Source of the DNA: Strigamia acuminata
Lineage: Eukaryota > Arthropoda > Chilopoda > Geophilomorpha > Linotaeniidae
Direction of reading: 5' to 3'
Length of the DNA stretch: 64,000 nucleotides
Assembly: GCA_949358305.1 (NCBI GenBank)
Contig: CASHSZ010000136.1
Coordinates: 241,001 to 305,000, forward strand
The notes under the pieces were generated by a model that saw only the letters and a list, made by a program, of their open reading frames with translations, was not told the DNA's origin and did no database searches. How positions within the stretch are numbered: the first letter of the stretch is position 1; each line of letters opens with the position of its first letter. The translations under genes and the position numbers were made by a program. This document shows positions 10,976 through 19,697 of the stretch, piece by piece.

Positions 10976-11897
10976 CTATAAATATTATGGATTATGTTGA
11001 CATGGCAGCAGTAACAACCAATGTCAAGAAATGCCACTTGGATTAATCCTCGTAGTCCCAACCTAAAAATAATCCCTTACTCACCCAACCCTGGTCATTT
11101 TTTATATTTTATATTTTATTCTCTGAGTATTTCATGTTTCTGAAAAAAATTAAGCAATTCGGTATTTGTCGAAAAGAGCGACAAAAATAATTGACATTGC
11201 ATTCAAAAGTAGTGAGTAAACAAAGGAATTTTGTTAAAAAGAAATTTGTGATTTTTAAATCTATTATTTTTTTTATTGTTGTTATGATGTTAAATGAAAA
11301 TACATGAAATTTCAAAATGAAAATCCCAATATTTTTTTAGAAAAAAAATAAAAACATTTTGGAAGTTAAAAATTGACCCTAGGTTGGTGTGGGGAGGGTT
11401 AAACAACTTTCTGCTAGAAATTATTCACATTCCTCGACTAATCCTTGTCATCTCAGTTGTGTCCATGGAATAATATTTCACCTCATTCGAAATGTGTATG
11501 TAAACGCAGTAGTACTTATTTACATATAAAAACATGTTTTTTTTCAATTGTTTATTTTTTTATTGATTATACAAAGTTAATTATTGGTTATTATACTTTA
11601 AATATATGAAACAAGCAGGGTGTTATAACTGCTATCTATTAAAACGATTTTACAACAAGTATATTGAATTATTTTTTCAATGTCTTAGTTGAGGCAAGAC
11701 AATTGATTACATATTATATTCATGAGATGTGAACAAGCTGATGTTATCGAATCCAGATTGATTTTTATGTCACTTGAAAGATAAACTCAAAACAGCAAAC
11801 AGAAGGACCTATAATATATTCCCCTGTAATTGTTGTTCCCTGTTCAAGTGTGGTAGAGGGTGAGATTATCTCCAAGAAACACTATGATTCTTCAGAT
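10976..11897. other. AT-rich non-coding DNA, 3' flank of the BEN gene
   Basis: No convincing coding frame on either strand. Because the BEN-domain gene ends at 11898 on the minus strand, this stretch probably holds its 3' UTR and intergenic DNA. Several TTTATT motifs (AATAAA on the minus strand), for example near 11540, could serve as poly(A) signals. Confidence 0.4.
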
Positions 11898-12046
11898 TTA
11901 AATATGCTTGTTGGGGCGTATTCGAGTTTTGGCAACTCTTGCTTTTGCACCTTGATTCTGTAGTTTGCTCATATAAGAGGCGAGTGATTTTCTGAGTTGT
12001 TGTACTGACGATGCCGATATTGCAGTGCAAACTTGTAATGTGTATT
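11898..12046 (-). CDS. BEN gene terminal exon
   Basis: Preceded by a TACGATTACAG acceptor. The first two bases complete a glutamate codon split with the BEN exon. It encodes the last BEN helices (YTLQVCTAISASSVQQLRK) and a basic tail ending RPNKHI with TAA at 11898-11900. Confidence 0.7.
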
Positions 12047-12099
12047 CTGTAATCGTATATATTAATTTTTTTTTGATAACAAAGATTATAGTTACTTAC

Positions 12100-12313
12100 C
12101 GATAATAACGTTTAATTTGTTTTCATCTAAAACAGATAATTGTTGGTTGGAATTATTTAGTGTACTCGATTTCCAAGCTTTACATCTTTTTGAAAGAACT
12201 GAATTTTGTAATTCTTCTTCGGAAAATACCAGTTTCAGCAATGAAATTACATATAGAGTTGGTCTGTTTTTATCATAATCACAACGAGATAGCTTTTTCT
12301 GGTCTATGTATAC
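12100..12313 (-). CDS. BEN exon, downstream fragment left of the insertion
   Basis: It encodes YIDQKKLS, then the core helix pattern LYVISLLKLVFSEEEL and LDENKLNVII, ending G before GTAAGT. The hydrophobic LL..VFSEEEL motif and the LD..KL..I spacing are typical of BEN domains. A cryptic reading into the LTR adds unrelated residues (VTAGKRRVVHR). Confidence 0.75.
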
Positions 12314-12840
12314 TGTTACGCGGTGGACGACACGCCGTTTGCCGGCTGTCACCCACACGCCTCCGTAAGTATAAAGCTCTGTTTAAATTCACAAAACTCT
12401 CGCTAGAGTTCGCAATAAGCGGAAGAGCGACGATTAACCCCAGTTAACGATAATAGAACGATCTGAAGTTATTTAAGAGTTAACGGGAGCTGAGGAGCTC
12501 AGTTCTCTTGGCTTGTCGATCCGTGAAGGATACGGCATCCGAACTCTGGTTTTGAATACATTTATTAATCATGCTTTTTCAGATATTGTTTAGGTTTACA
12601 TTATCATTTATTATTTAGTTTTAGGTTATCAATTAATGTATTATTACTCTGGGCCTAGACAGTGTTTATTTTATACTTTAATAAAGAAACTGTGTTATTT
12701 GATTATCCAATGAGTCCCCATCATTTCTATCTCACTTGCAGCGTAATTAACCTAGTTTAGCTTAGTCTGAATGCAATTAGCTCAGTAGTATTTACAAAGT
12801 TATAAACGTGGTCAAACAGTGGTGTGTTGGCCACGTAACA
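12314..12840 (+). repeat. 5' LTR of the outer Gypsy element
   Basis: Begins TGTTACG, ends CGTAACA, matching the 3' LTR base for base over 527 bp as read by eye. Contains an AATAAAG poly(A)-type signal near 12679-12685. Confidence 0.95.
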
Positions 12841-12843
12841 AAG

Positions 12844-12858
12844 TGGTGGAGGTTGCGG
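12844..12858 (+). other. Candidate primer-binding site
   Basis: Three bases after the 5' LTR lies TGGTGGAGGTTGCGG, beginning with the TGG expected to pair with a tRNA CCA end. The tRNA is not identified. Confidence 0.4.
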
Positions 12859-13450
12859 TCTTTCTATTTTGAAACCCATTAATTGGCTGAAAGTAGTGAA
12901 AATTAGTAAAAAGTGAAGTGAAATTGGCCAGTTATTTGCTAAAAATTAGAAGATCCAGTTAAAATTCGTACAAAATTGCATTAAAATTCAGTAGAAGTAG
13001 AATAAAATCATATAAAATTTTGAAAAAGCTGCATACTCATTTGAATAAGTGGTGAGATTGGAAAGGTGACTCATTGTGAGAATTTTTTTTGGAGGTCAAT
13101 TGATGTTGAATAGTTAATTAGATTATTAAGAAAGTTTCACATTTTAAATTGTTAAAGTTGTTTATCTAAGTTGAAATTAATATACTAAAATGAGGTTGTT
13201 TTGGAGGTTAAGAGTTGTGAATATTGAATGTTTATTTAATAGTGGAAAAGTTAATAATGATTTGATTTCAGGAAATGTTTTCTTTTTGGTTTATGTAGAA
13301 GTTTATATTGATTTTGATGATTAATTTTGATTATTTTTCAGAAAATAATTTAGTATTTTGATTTTGTTAAAACTTATGTTGAATTTGGTGATTGATTGTG
13401 ATAAATAATTGTGCATGAGTCTATTTTCAGGGTTCAGGAAGTGTTGTTGA

Positions 13451-14665
13451 GAGTGTGTGCGTAAAAGTAGTAAATTGAAAGGCTTAACAGTGGATAAGCC
13501 AGTTAAACTTTCGCAGGCACAAGTGGATAATCTACTGGACTTACAGAACCAAGAATTAGCAAAGCTAGTAGATGATTCCAAGGTTACACAAAGGAAAAGT
13601 AGCAGATCTTTGCAGGCTGAGCCGGAAATAAAGGAAGAGGATCACGAACGGGATTCTTCATCGGATCACGAACTTGATTTCTCAACCCCATTGAAACTTG
13701 CACAACTAAAGGCGTCACAATCAGGATATCAATTAATAACACCAATAAAAATTAAATTAGTAGGATCGCCACCAAAAGGAACTGTATCCAAGATGGCGGA
13801 CCCAACAACAGTATTAACTGATCTTCTCAAGGGTATTTTGGTACAAAAGCGTGAAGTTGTTTGTTATGATACGGAGAAAGGTAACATCGACCAATGGCTA
13901 GTGGCTTATGAAGCCACAATTGCATCAGATGATGAGCGAGTGAAACAATTAGCGTTAGCTCTCAAAACTGATGGCCTGGCTTGGTTTGTGGAACAATATA
14001 AAAAGAATCCAACCTGGACATGGACAGAATGGAAGCCACAAATCGAAACAAAGTTCAGGAAAAGCCAGGAAAATGTATTGAACACTCTTCATTTTATGAA
14101 ACATACGGATGGTAAAGCTGATGCTTTTATGAAGAAAGTCTTGGCCGAATGTGCATTTGCGCGACCAGAATTACCAGAGATTTTGAAGATTAATTACATT
14201 TTTCAAGGATTGAAGCCCGCGATGCAACAGATGTTAATTACTGTATTTCCTAAGAATTTGGCAGATATGGAAGAAAGAATTAAGTTGTTTGAAAGCCATC
14301 AAATAAAGGATCCAGCAGATTTATTACTCGCCGCGTTTAAAAAAGTCGTGGACGAAAAGGTGATCCCAGTGACGGCAGGTAAACTGAGTGGAGCTGTGGG
14401 GAGCCAAGCAACCCACACTGAACTCTTAGCTGAAATTGCTGATTTAAAACAGCGATTATTGGCTAGTGAGACTGAGGATTCGATAGATGATGAGCCTATT
14501 TTGATACAAGATAGGTGGTATAAGCCAATGAGAGGACAGTACGGTAATAGAAGCAGAGGCGGAAGGCAAAGCTTTAATCCCAATTATAATAATTATAATG
14601 CTAACAATAGTAACAATTCTAATAACCGGATGTTATCTGCAGTGTTTTGCAATGATTACCTTTAA
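13451..14665 (+). CDS. gag: Gag of the outer Gypsy element, interrupted by the nested element
   Basis: The frame opens at 13451 after a stop and has its first ATG at 13793 (MADPTTV). Earlier initiation or a spliced start is possible, as TTTTCAG lies just upstream at about 13430. The middle portion (Trp-rich TWTWTEWKP, then LNTLHFMKHTDGKADAFMKKV and an ILKINYIFQGL stretch) fits a retrotransposon Gag capsid domain. The C-terminus is Arg/Gly- and Asn-rich and has no CCHC knuckle. At codon 393 the nested element starts, and the last residues before the stop come from its LTR. The tail resumes at 18471 but in a shifted frame. Confidence 0.8.
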   Translation, partial: ECVRKSSKLKGLTVDKPVKLSQAQVDNLLDLQNQELAKLVDDSKVTQRKSSRSLQAEPEIKEEDHERDSSSDHELDFSTPLKLAQLKASQSGYQLITPIKIKLVGSPPKGTVSKMADPTTVLTDLLKGILVQKREVVCYDTEKGNIDQWLVAYEATIASDDERVKQLALALKTDGLAWFVEQYKKNPTWTWTEWKPQIETKFRKSQENVLNTLHFMKHTDGKADAFMKKVLAECAFARPELPEILKINYIFQGLKPAMQQMLITVFPKNLADMEERIKLFESHQIKDPADLLLAAFKKVVDEKVIPVTAGKLSGAVGSQATHTELLAEIADLKQRLLASETEDSIDDEPILIQDRWYKPMRGQYGNRSRGGRQSFNPNYNNYNANNSNNSNNRMLSAVFCNDYL

Positions 14666-14861
14666 ATTGATTATGTAAATAATGTGTGACTCGAGATATT
14701 GTTGATTGCAATAATGGTTAATTGGTTTTTGACGACAATTGATGTAACCCGGACAACGGAGTTCCGGAATTTAGTCTGCTCGAATGAATGAATAAATGAG
14801 TGAAGCAGTAGGAATTCCTCTGAGCCAAAATGACTGAGTGTTTATTCAGTGGAACAATTCA
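14638..14861 (+). repeat. 5' LTR of the nested element
   Basis: 224 bp, TG...CA termini, and carries the ATG (14830) that opens the pol reading frame. Confidence 0.93.
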
Positions 14862-17800
14862 ATGGTATCCACGATTTGCGGACGAGGGCGTATTTCGCAA
14901 GGGCCTCGGCACGTACACGGGCAAGCCGGTGGAGCTCGTGTTGCGACCTGACGCCGTACCCAAATTTTTCCGACCCAGGCCCGTCCCTTTGCCCCTTAGA
15001 CCAGCGGTGGCAAAAGAGATTGACCGCCTTGTGGCAGAGGGGGTTTTCCAGCCTGTCCCCTTCACAGAGTGGGCCACACCGTTGGTGACAGTGGTGAAGA
15101 AGGACGGGAGTGTCCGGCTCTGCGGCGATTATCGCTCGACAGTGAACCCCAGCCTCCAGCCTGACCCTTACCCCTTACCTAAGATTTCAGATTTGTTAGC
15201 CTCAATTGGGAGAGCCAGATTTTTTAGTGTGTTGGACATGCGACACGCTTACCAGCAAATACCCTTATCTGCCCGGTCAGCGGAGATAGCGGCGGTCAGC
15301 ACTGATAAGGGGGTGATGGCGGTCACTCGTTTGCCTTTCGGAACGATGCCATCCGCTGGGAAGTTCCAGCGGATTATTGTGTTAGTTTTAGATGGGGTTG
15401 TGCACATATTCATTTATTTGGACGACATACTTGTCGCTACTTGGACGCTTGAGGAGCACTTTGAGGTGCTAGAAGAAGTGTTTAAACGGTTGGCTAGCAA
15501 GGGTTTACGTCTTGCCCTGGAGAAATGCGAGTTTTGCAAGCAGAGAGTGGACTTTTTGGGTTTTACAGTTAGTGAGCGTGGTGTGGAACCCATAACATCA
15601 AAGATTGAGGCGGTGGTGGCAATTCCCCCACCGCAGGACGTAAAACAATTGCGCACTTTCCTCGGCATGGTGGCCTTTTACGCCGTGTTTGTGGCCAAAT
15701 TGGCGGACCACGCGGCGCCACTTTATGAGTTGTTGTGTACGGACGCTGTGTGGACCTGGAATCAGCGCAGGCAGGGGGCTTTTGACAAAATCAAACAAGC
15801 GCTGACAAGAGCCCCAGTACTCACCTTTTATGATTTGGTGCGACCTTTGACGATCGCGACCGACGCTTCGCCTTATGGCGTAGGGGCAGTTTTGGCCCAT
15901 GTGGGGCAGCGAGAATGCGAGATGCCGGTCGCCTACGCTTCTCGCTTGTTGACTAAAGCGGAAGTCAACTACGCCCAAATAGATAAGGAGGCGTTGGCGG
16001 TCGTGTTCGCCATAAAAAAATTCCATGTCTATTTAATGGGCCGCCATTTCACGATTTTCACGGACCATAAACCCTTGTTGGGCATTTTAGGCCCGGACCG
16101 CCCAATTCCGCTCGTGATTAGCCCTAGAATGTTGCGCTGGGCACTGCTGTTAGCTGCTTATGATTACAGCCTGGTGTATAGAAAGGGAGAGCAAAACCAA
16201 AACGCGGATGTCCTTAGCAGATTTCCTGTCGGCCAGCCGCGCGAGGAAGTGGAAGAGTGGCCACTGTTCCTGATAGAGTTGGAGAGAGAGGAGCTTCTGT
16301 TGGCAGCCGATGTGGCAGTGGCTACCAGCGGTGATGCTGAATTGGCAATGGTGGTGGCAGCGGTTCGTGCAGGGAATCCCCATTTGATTAAACATCTGAG
16401 GGACTTTTGGGTGAAGTTCGACGAATTTAACGTTGTGGCTGGCGTGCTGATGTGGGGCGACCGGGTGGTGATGCCGTTAACTTTACGACAGAAGATGCTT
16501 CGACTACTTCACGAGGGTCACCCCGGAATTGTGACTATGAAGAAGAGGGCCCGGAGTGTGGTTTGGTGGCCAGCCATGACACCGCAAATTGTGACTTTTG
16601 TGCAAGCCTGTGCGGTTTGCGCTCAGAATAGAGCCCTGCCAGCGAGGGCAATTCCTATTTCGTGGCCGCGCGCGGAGGAACCGTGGGCGCGCATTCATAT
16701 TGATTACGCCGGGCCCATTCAGAAAAAGATGGTGCTGGTGGTAGTAGACGCGTTTTCTGGGTGGGTGGAGGCGCGAGTGGTGACAGTGGCAACGTCGGCA
16801 TCGACAATTTTGGTGTTGCGACGTATTTTTAGCTCTTTTGGGTTGCCACACCTGTTAGTCAGTGACAATGGCCCCCAGTTCAGTTCCAGAGAGTTCGCAT
16901 CATTTTTGGCAAAAAATGGTATCGAACACATCTTTTCCCCGCCGTACCATCCACAATCTAATGGCACAGCGGAGCAGGCTGTACGGTGGGTCAAAGATAA
17001 ACTGGTGAAATTTACCCAAGGAGACCTGGAACTGAGACTCTTGCGGTTGATACTGTTTCAACACGCAAATTTCAAGAGTAGGAACAACGAGACACCCGCC
17101 ATGAACTTTCTGGGGAGGCAGCTGTTCACACACATCGATTTAGTGCGCCCCAGATTAGGCACAATGCGCGGCAAAACTAATTTTCGTTTCAGGTCATTTT
17201 TGGTTGGCGATTTGGTTTGGTTTCGGTCGTTTCCAGCGACCAAGCCGCCGTGGAAAGCAGGAACCGTGACGGAACGTCGGGGCGAGTTGGTTTATGCGCT
17301 GAAAGATGCAGAGTCGGGCCGTACGATGGTGCGACACGTGAACCACCTCATCACAAGGAGAGAGAATACCGCAGCTCCCGTAGAGAAAGTTGCAGAGTTG
17401 GAGCCACCAGACGAACCAAGTTCGGAGACCCAGCCACCGGCTCGGTATTCGAATCGGCGACGCCAGGGACAGCAGTTGGTCCCGACGACGGTTACGACTC
17501 CAGGGGGGATGTCCCAAGCGCCAAACACCCAAGTGACGATACCACAGGTCATGGCGGCTCCGACCCAGACGGCTCCACAAGCGGGGATGACACCGATGGT
17601 CGTAATTCCCCAGGGGGTGACGCTAGCACCTGTGCCGTCACCACCAGCAACGCCGGTTGCGTTAGCAGGAGGACAGGCCCCAATACCCGATGCCACGACG
17701 CCACAAGCCCTGGTGACCCCACAGACAGCAGTCGACGAGCAGCAGGCAGATGTACCATGCCAAGCTGTTCACGACCCACCTCAGAGAGTGCGCACGCGTG

Positions 17801-18132
17801 CGACGAGGAATGTGGACGTGAACTATAGAGAGCTGTCGTCGGGGGAGGAGGATGAGGAGAGTGACACGGTGATGCCAAATTACCACAATTTGCCGCCGGC
17901 CAGACCGCCAAAAAGAGGGCTGAAAGTGGCGGAAATGGTCCGTTTAGAGCCTGTGGCGGACCTAGACCAGCCTGGCCCAAGTACAGTGACGAATCTCCCA
18001 GCGAGAGATGCGCCTCGTACTGGTGCAACCACAAGGAAAACCAATGCTGAACCAACCCAGCTTTACAGCAAAGAAGATGCTGACCGGACGCGGCTGTTGC
18101 TACGCAGAATGGCCGACAAGAACAAGCAATAA
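14830..18132 (+). CDS. pol: Gag-less Gypsy Pol: reverse transcriptase, RNase H, integrase
   Basis: An intact 1100-residue frame. The first ten residues (MTECLFSGTI) are encoded by the LTR, and from about residue 18 the sequence is already the Gypsy RT N-terminus. RT motifs include KKDGSVRLCGDYR (about 90-102), FSVLDMRHAYQQIPL (132-146) and YLDD at 196-199. RNase H shows IATDAS, KEALAVVFAIKKF and FTDHKPLL. The integrase has an HHCC finger (HEGHPG, then CAVCAQN) and catalytic IHIDYAG, VSDNGPQF and TAEQAVRW. A GPY/F-like end (KAGTVTERRGELVYAL) and a long Pro/Thr/Gln-rich tail follow. The protease Asp-Thr-Gly region is absent. All catalytic residues appear present, so the enzyme may be active if expressed, with Gag supplied by another element. 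Confidence 0.92.
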   Translation: MTECLFSGTIQWYPRFADEGVFRKGLGTYTGKPVELVLRPDAVPKFFRPRPVPLPLRPAVAKEIDRLVAEGVFQPVPFTEWATPLVTVVKKDGSVRLCGDYRSTVNPSLQPDPYPLPKISDLLASIGRARFFSVLDMRHAYQQIPLSARSAEIAAVSTDKGVMAVTRLPFGTMPSAGKFQRIIVLVLDGVVHIFIYLDDILVATWTLEEHFEVLEEVFKRLASKGLRLALEKCEFCKQRVDFLGFTVSERGVEPITSKIEAVVAIPPPQDVKQLRTFLGMVAFYAVFVAKLADHAAPLYELLCTDAVWTWNQRRQGAFDKIKQALTRAPVLTFYDLVRPLTIATDASPYGVGAVLAHVGQRECEMPVAYASRLLTKAEVNYAQIDKEALAVVFAIKKFHVYLMGRHFTIFTDHKPLLGILGPDRPIPLVISPRMLRWALLLAAYDYSLVYRKGEQNQNADVLSRFPVGQPREEVEEWPLFLIELEREELLLAADVAVATSGDAELAMVVAAVRAGNPHLIKHLRDFWVKFDEFNVVAGVLMWGDRVVMPLTLRQKMLRLLHEGHPGIVTMKKRARSVVWWPAMTPQIVTFVQACAVCAQNRALPARAIPISWPRAEEPWARIHIDYAGPIQKKMVLVVVDAFSGWVEARVVTVATSASTILVLRRIFSSFGLPHLLVSDNGPQFSSREFASFLAKNGIEHIFSPPYHPQSNGTAEQAVRWVKDKLVKFTQGDLELRLLRLILFQHANFKSRNNETPAMNFLGRQLFTHIDLVRPRLGTMRGKTNFRFRSFLVGDLVWFRSFPATKPPWKAGTVTERRGELVYALKDAESGRTMVRHVNHLITRRENTAAPVEKVAELEPPDEPSSETQPPARYSNRRRQGQQLVPTTVTTPGGMSQAPNTQVTIPQVMAAPTQTAPQAGMTPMVVIPQGVTLAPVPSPPATPVALAGGQAPIPDATTPQALVTPQTAVDEQQADVPCQAVHDPPQRVRTRATRNVDVNYRELSSGEEDEESDTVMPNYHNLPPARPPKRGLKVAEMVRLEPVADLDQPGPSTVTNLPARDAPRTGATTRKTNAEPTQLYSKEDADRTRLLLRRMADKNKQ

Positions 18133-18237
18133 GCAGAACCACGGATTGATTTAAGTTATTTGAAATTACAATATTTATTAGCGCTAAAGAAACACAAAAA
18201 AATTGAAATGTTTAGAATTACAAACAAGTTTGTAACT

Positions 18238-18246
18238 GGGGAAGAA
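18238..18246 (+). other. Polypurine tract of the nested element
   Basis: GGGGAAGAA directly abuts the 3' LTR start TGCAG, the expected position for plus-strand priming. Confidence 0.65.
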
Positions 18247-18470
18247 TGCAGTGTTTTGCAATGATTACCTTTAAATTGATTATGTAAATAATGTGTGACT
18301 CGAGATATTGTTGATTGCAATAATGGTTAATTGGTTTTTGACAACAATTGATGTAACCCGGACAACGGAGTTCCGGAATTTAGTCTGCTCGAATGAATGA
18401 ATAAATGAGTGAAGCAGTAGGAATTCCTCTGAGCCAAAATGACTGAGTGTTTATTCAGTGGAACAATTCA
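18247..18470 (+). repeat. 3' LTR of the nested element
   Basis: 224 bp, one mismatch to the 5' copy. It also contains the ATG (18439), from which an ORF runs into the tail of the outer gag (to 18648). Confidence 0.93.
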
Positions 18471-18475
18471 TTATC

Positions 18476-18648
18476 ATCATTTCAGTTGTGAGTTTTACAA
18501 TCCGCCCAGACAACAACAACAACAACAAGACAGAGGTGGAAGTAACAACCGGAGGTGGAATAAAAAGTGGAAGAAAGGCGAAAATCCAGGTGGAAACCCG
18601 AATCCTGGTCCGAAGAAGTATGATGTTCAACAACAGACGGGAAACTAG
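18476..18648 (+). pseudogene. gag: Displaced gag tail of the outer element
   Basis: The sequence after the nested element encodes Gln-, Arg/Gly- and Lys/Trp-rich residues (RQQQQQQDRGG, RRWNKKWKKGE) like the rest of the gag C-terminus. The frame differs by one base from the upstream gag, so rejoining is not clean. A stop at 18646-18648 ends it just before the protease frame takes over. Confidence 0.55.
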
Positions 18649-19697
18649 TTGAACGGCCACAGAGAAATTGTTGCCACCCAAAGAAAAGGAAAAAACAAAA
18701 GAAGAATAGTAAGATAATTATAATTGACGCCAAGGTATCGGAATCATTGTTGGAAATCCCAGTAATTGTGAATAATTTGGAAATAAAAGCTGTAATGGAC
18801 ACTGGAGCTAAACGAAACCTTTTAAGTGAAGAAGTGGCAGCCGCCCTTCAGTTGAATTATCCACCGAGCCCTAACATTAGGCTACGAGGGATAGGAAAGG
18901 AATTGATAGTCCCAGTGGGCAAAACTAAAATTAATATTGCAATTGGTAAATTAAATTACAAAGTTGAAGTATTGATAGTACTAGGATTTAATCACCAGCT
19001 TTTATTGGGGGATCCATTTATGAGGTCAACAAGAACAGTCGTCAATTATGATTTACAAAAAATCTTTGTGGGCCGGAACAACGATAGTGGAGTAGAAGAA
19101 GCAGTATTTCCCATGAACAAGACATTTGCGGACCAGAGTTATGTCGCCAGAGTAATGAAGAACATTTCAATTCCACCAATGCATGAATGTGTTATACCAG
19201 TTTATTTAAGTACACCTTTAACAACAGAGATGTTTATGGAACCTTTAGGGAACGTGATAGATAGGTTTGGAATTCTTTGTTGTAAAACATTAACAAATTT
19301 CGAGTATGGCAAAGGAGTTCTGCGTGTGGCAAATCCAACAAACAAATCAATCTTTCTTAAGGAGAAATCTGCAATTGGTAAGGCGTATTATATTATTGAG
19401 ATCGGGTTGTTGGATGAAAAGCAAGTGCATTGCCTTGACTCCTCAACCAAAGCGGTTGAGTTGTCAGATGAAAAACAAGTGCATTGCTTTGACTTTGACG
19501 CCTCGATTGCTAAGGATAAGATGAACAAAAGCCAACAGGAACAGATGAAGCAGTTACTTCAAAAGAATATAGATAGATTTGCAGCCACAGATAAAGATTT
19601 AGGTAGAGTAACAACATTTAAACACAGAATGGATACGGGGACCATGATCCAATACATTTGCAGCCTTATAGACGGTCAATCACGGAAAAAGAAGTAG
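18624..19697 (+). CDS. pro: Protease (aspartyl) region of the outer Gypsy element
   Basis: The frame opens at 18624 with a basic stretch and leads into a retropepsin: hydrophobic strand before AVMDTGAKRNLLS (DTG at about 18798-18806), a GIGKE flap-like turn, and LLLGDPFM, the conserved second half of the fold. After it comes a long linker containing an imperfect repeat of a (S)DEKQVHC segment, then RT lead-in residues. The frame ends at 19697 because the RT continues in another frame, a one-base change near 19640-19660. Whether this is programmed or a lesion cannot be told from one copy. Confidence 0.8.
   Translation, partial: CSTTDGKLVERPQRNCCHPKKRKKQKKNSKIIIIDAKVSESLLEIPVIVNNLEIKAVMDTGAKRNLLSEEVAAALQLNYPPSPNIRLRGIGKELIVPVGKTKINIAIGKLNYKVEVLIVLGFNHQLLLGDPFMRSTRTVVNYDLQKIFVGRNNDSGVEEAVFPMNKTFADQSYVARVMKNISIPPMHECVIPVYLSTPLTTEMFMEPLGNVIDRFGILCCKTLTNFEYGKGVLRVANPTNKSIFLKEKSAIGKAYYIIEIGLLDEKQVHCLDSSTKAVELSDEKQVHCFDFDASIAKDKMNKSQQEQMKQLLQKNIDRFAATDKDLGRVTTFKHRMDTGTMIQYICSLIDGQSRKKK

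Larger units (their letters stand above)
14638..18470 (+). mobile_element. Nested Gypsy element lacking gag and protease
   Basis: Two 224-bp LTRs (14638-14861 and 18247-18470) start TGCAG and end TTCA, with the 5-bp duplication TTATC on both sides (14633-14637 and 18471-18475). They differ at one position (G at 14734, A at 18343). Between them is one uninterrupted pol ORF that starts inside the 5' LTR, and no gag, protease or leader. A candidate tRNA-primer site (TGGTATCCACG, 14863-14873) overlaps the pol coding sequence, and a polypurine tract (GGGGAAGAA, 18238-18246) precedes the 3' LTR. The element thus looks mobile in cis signals but needs Gag in trans. Confidence 0.93.
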
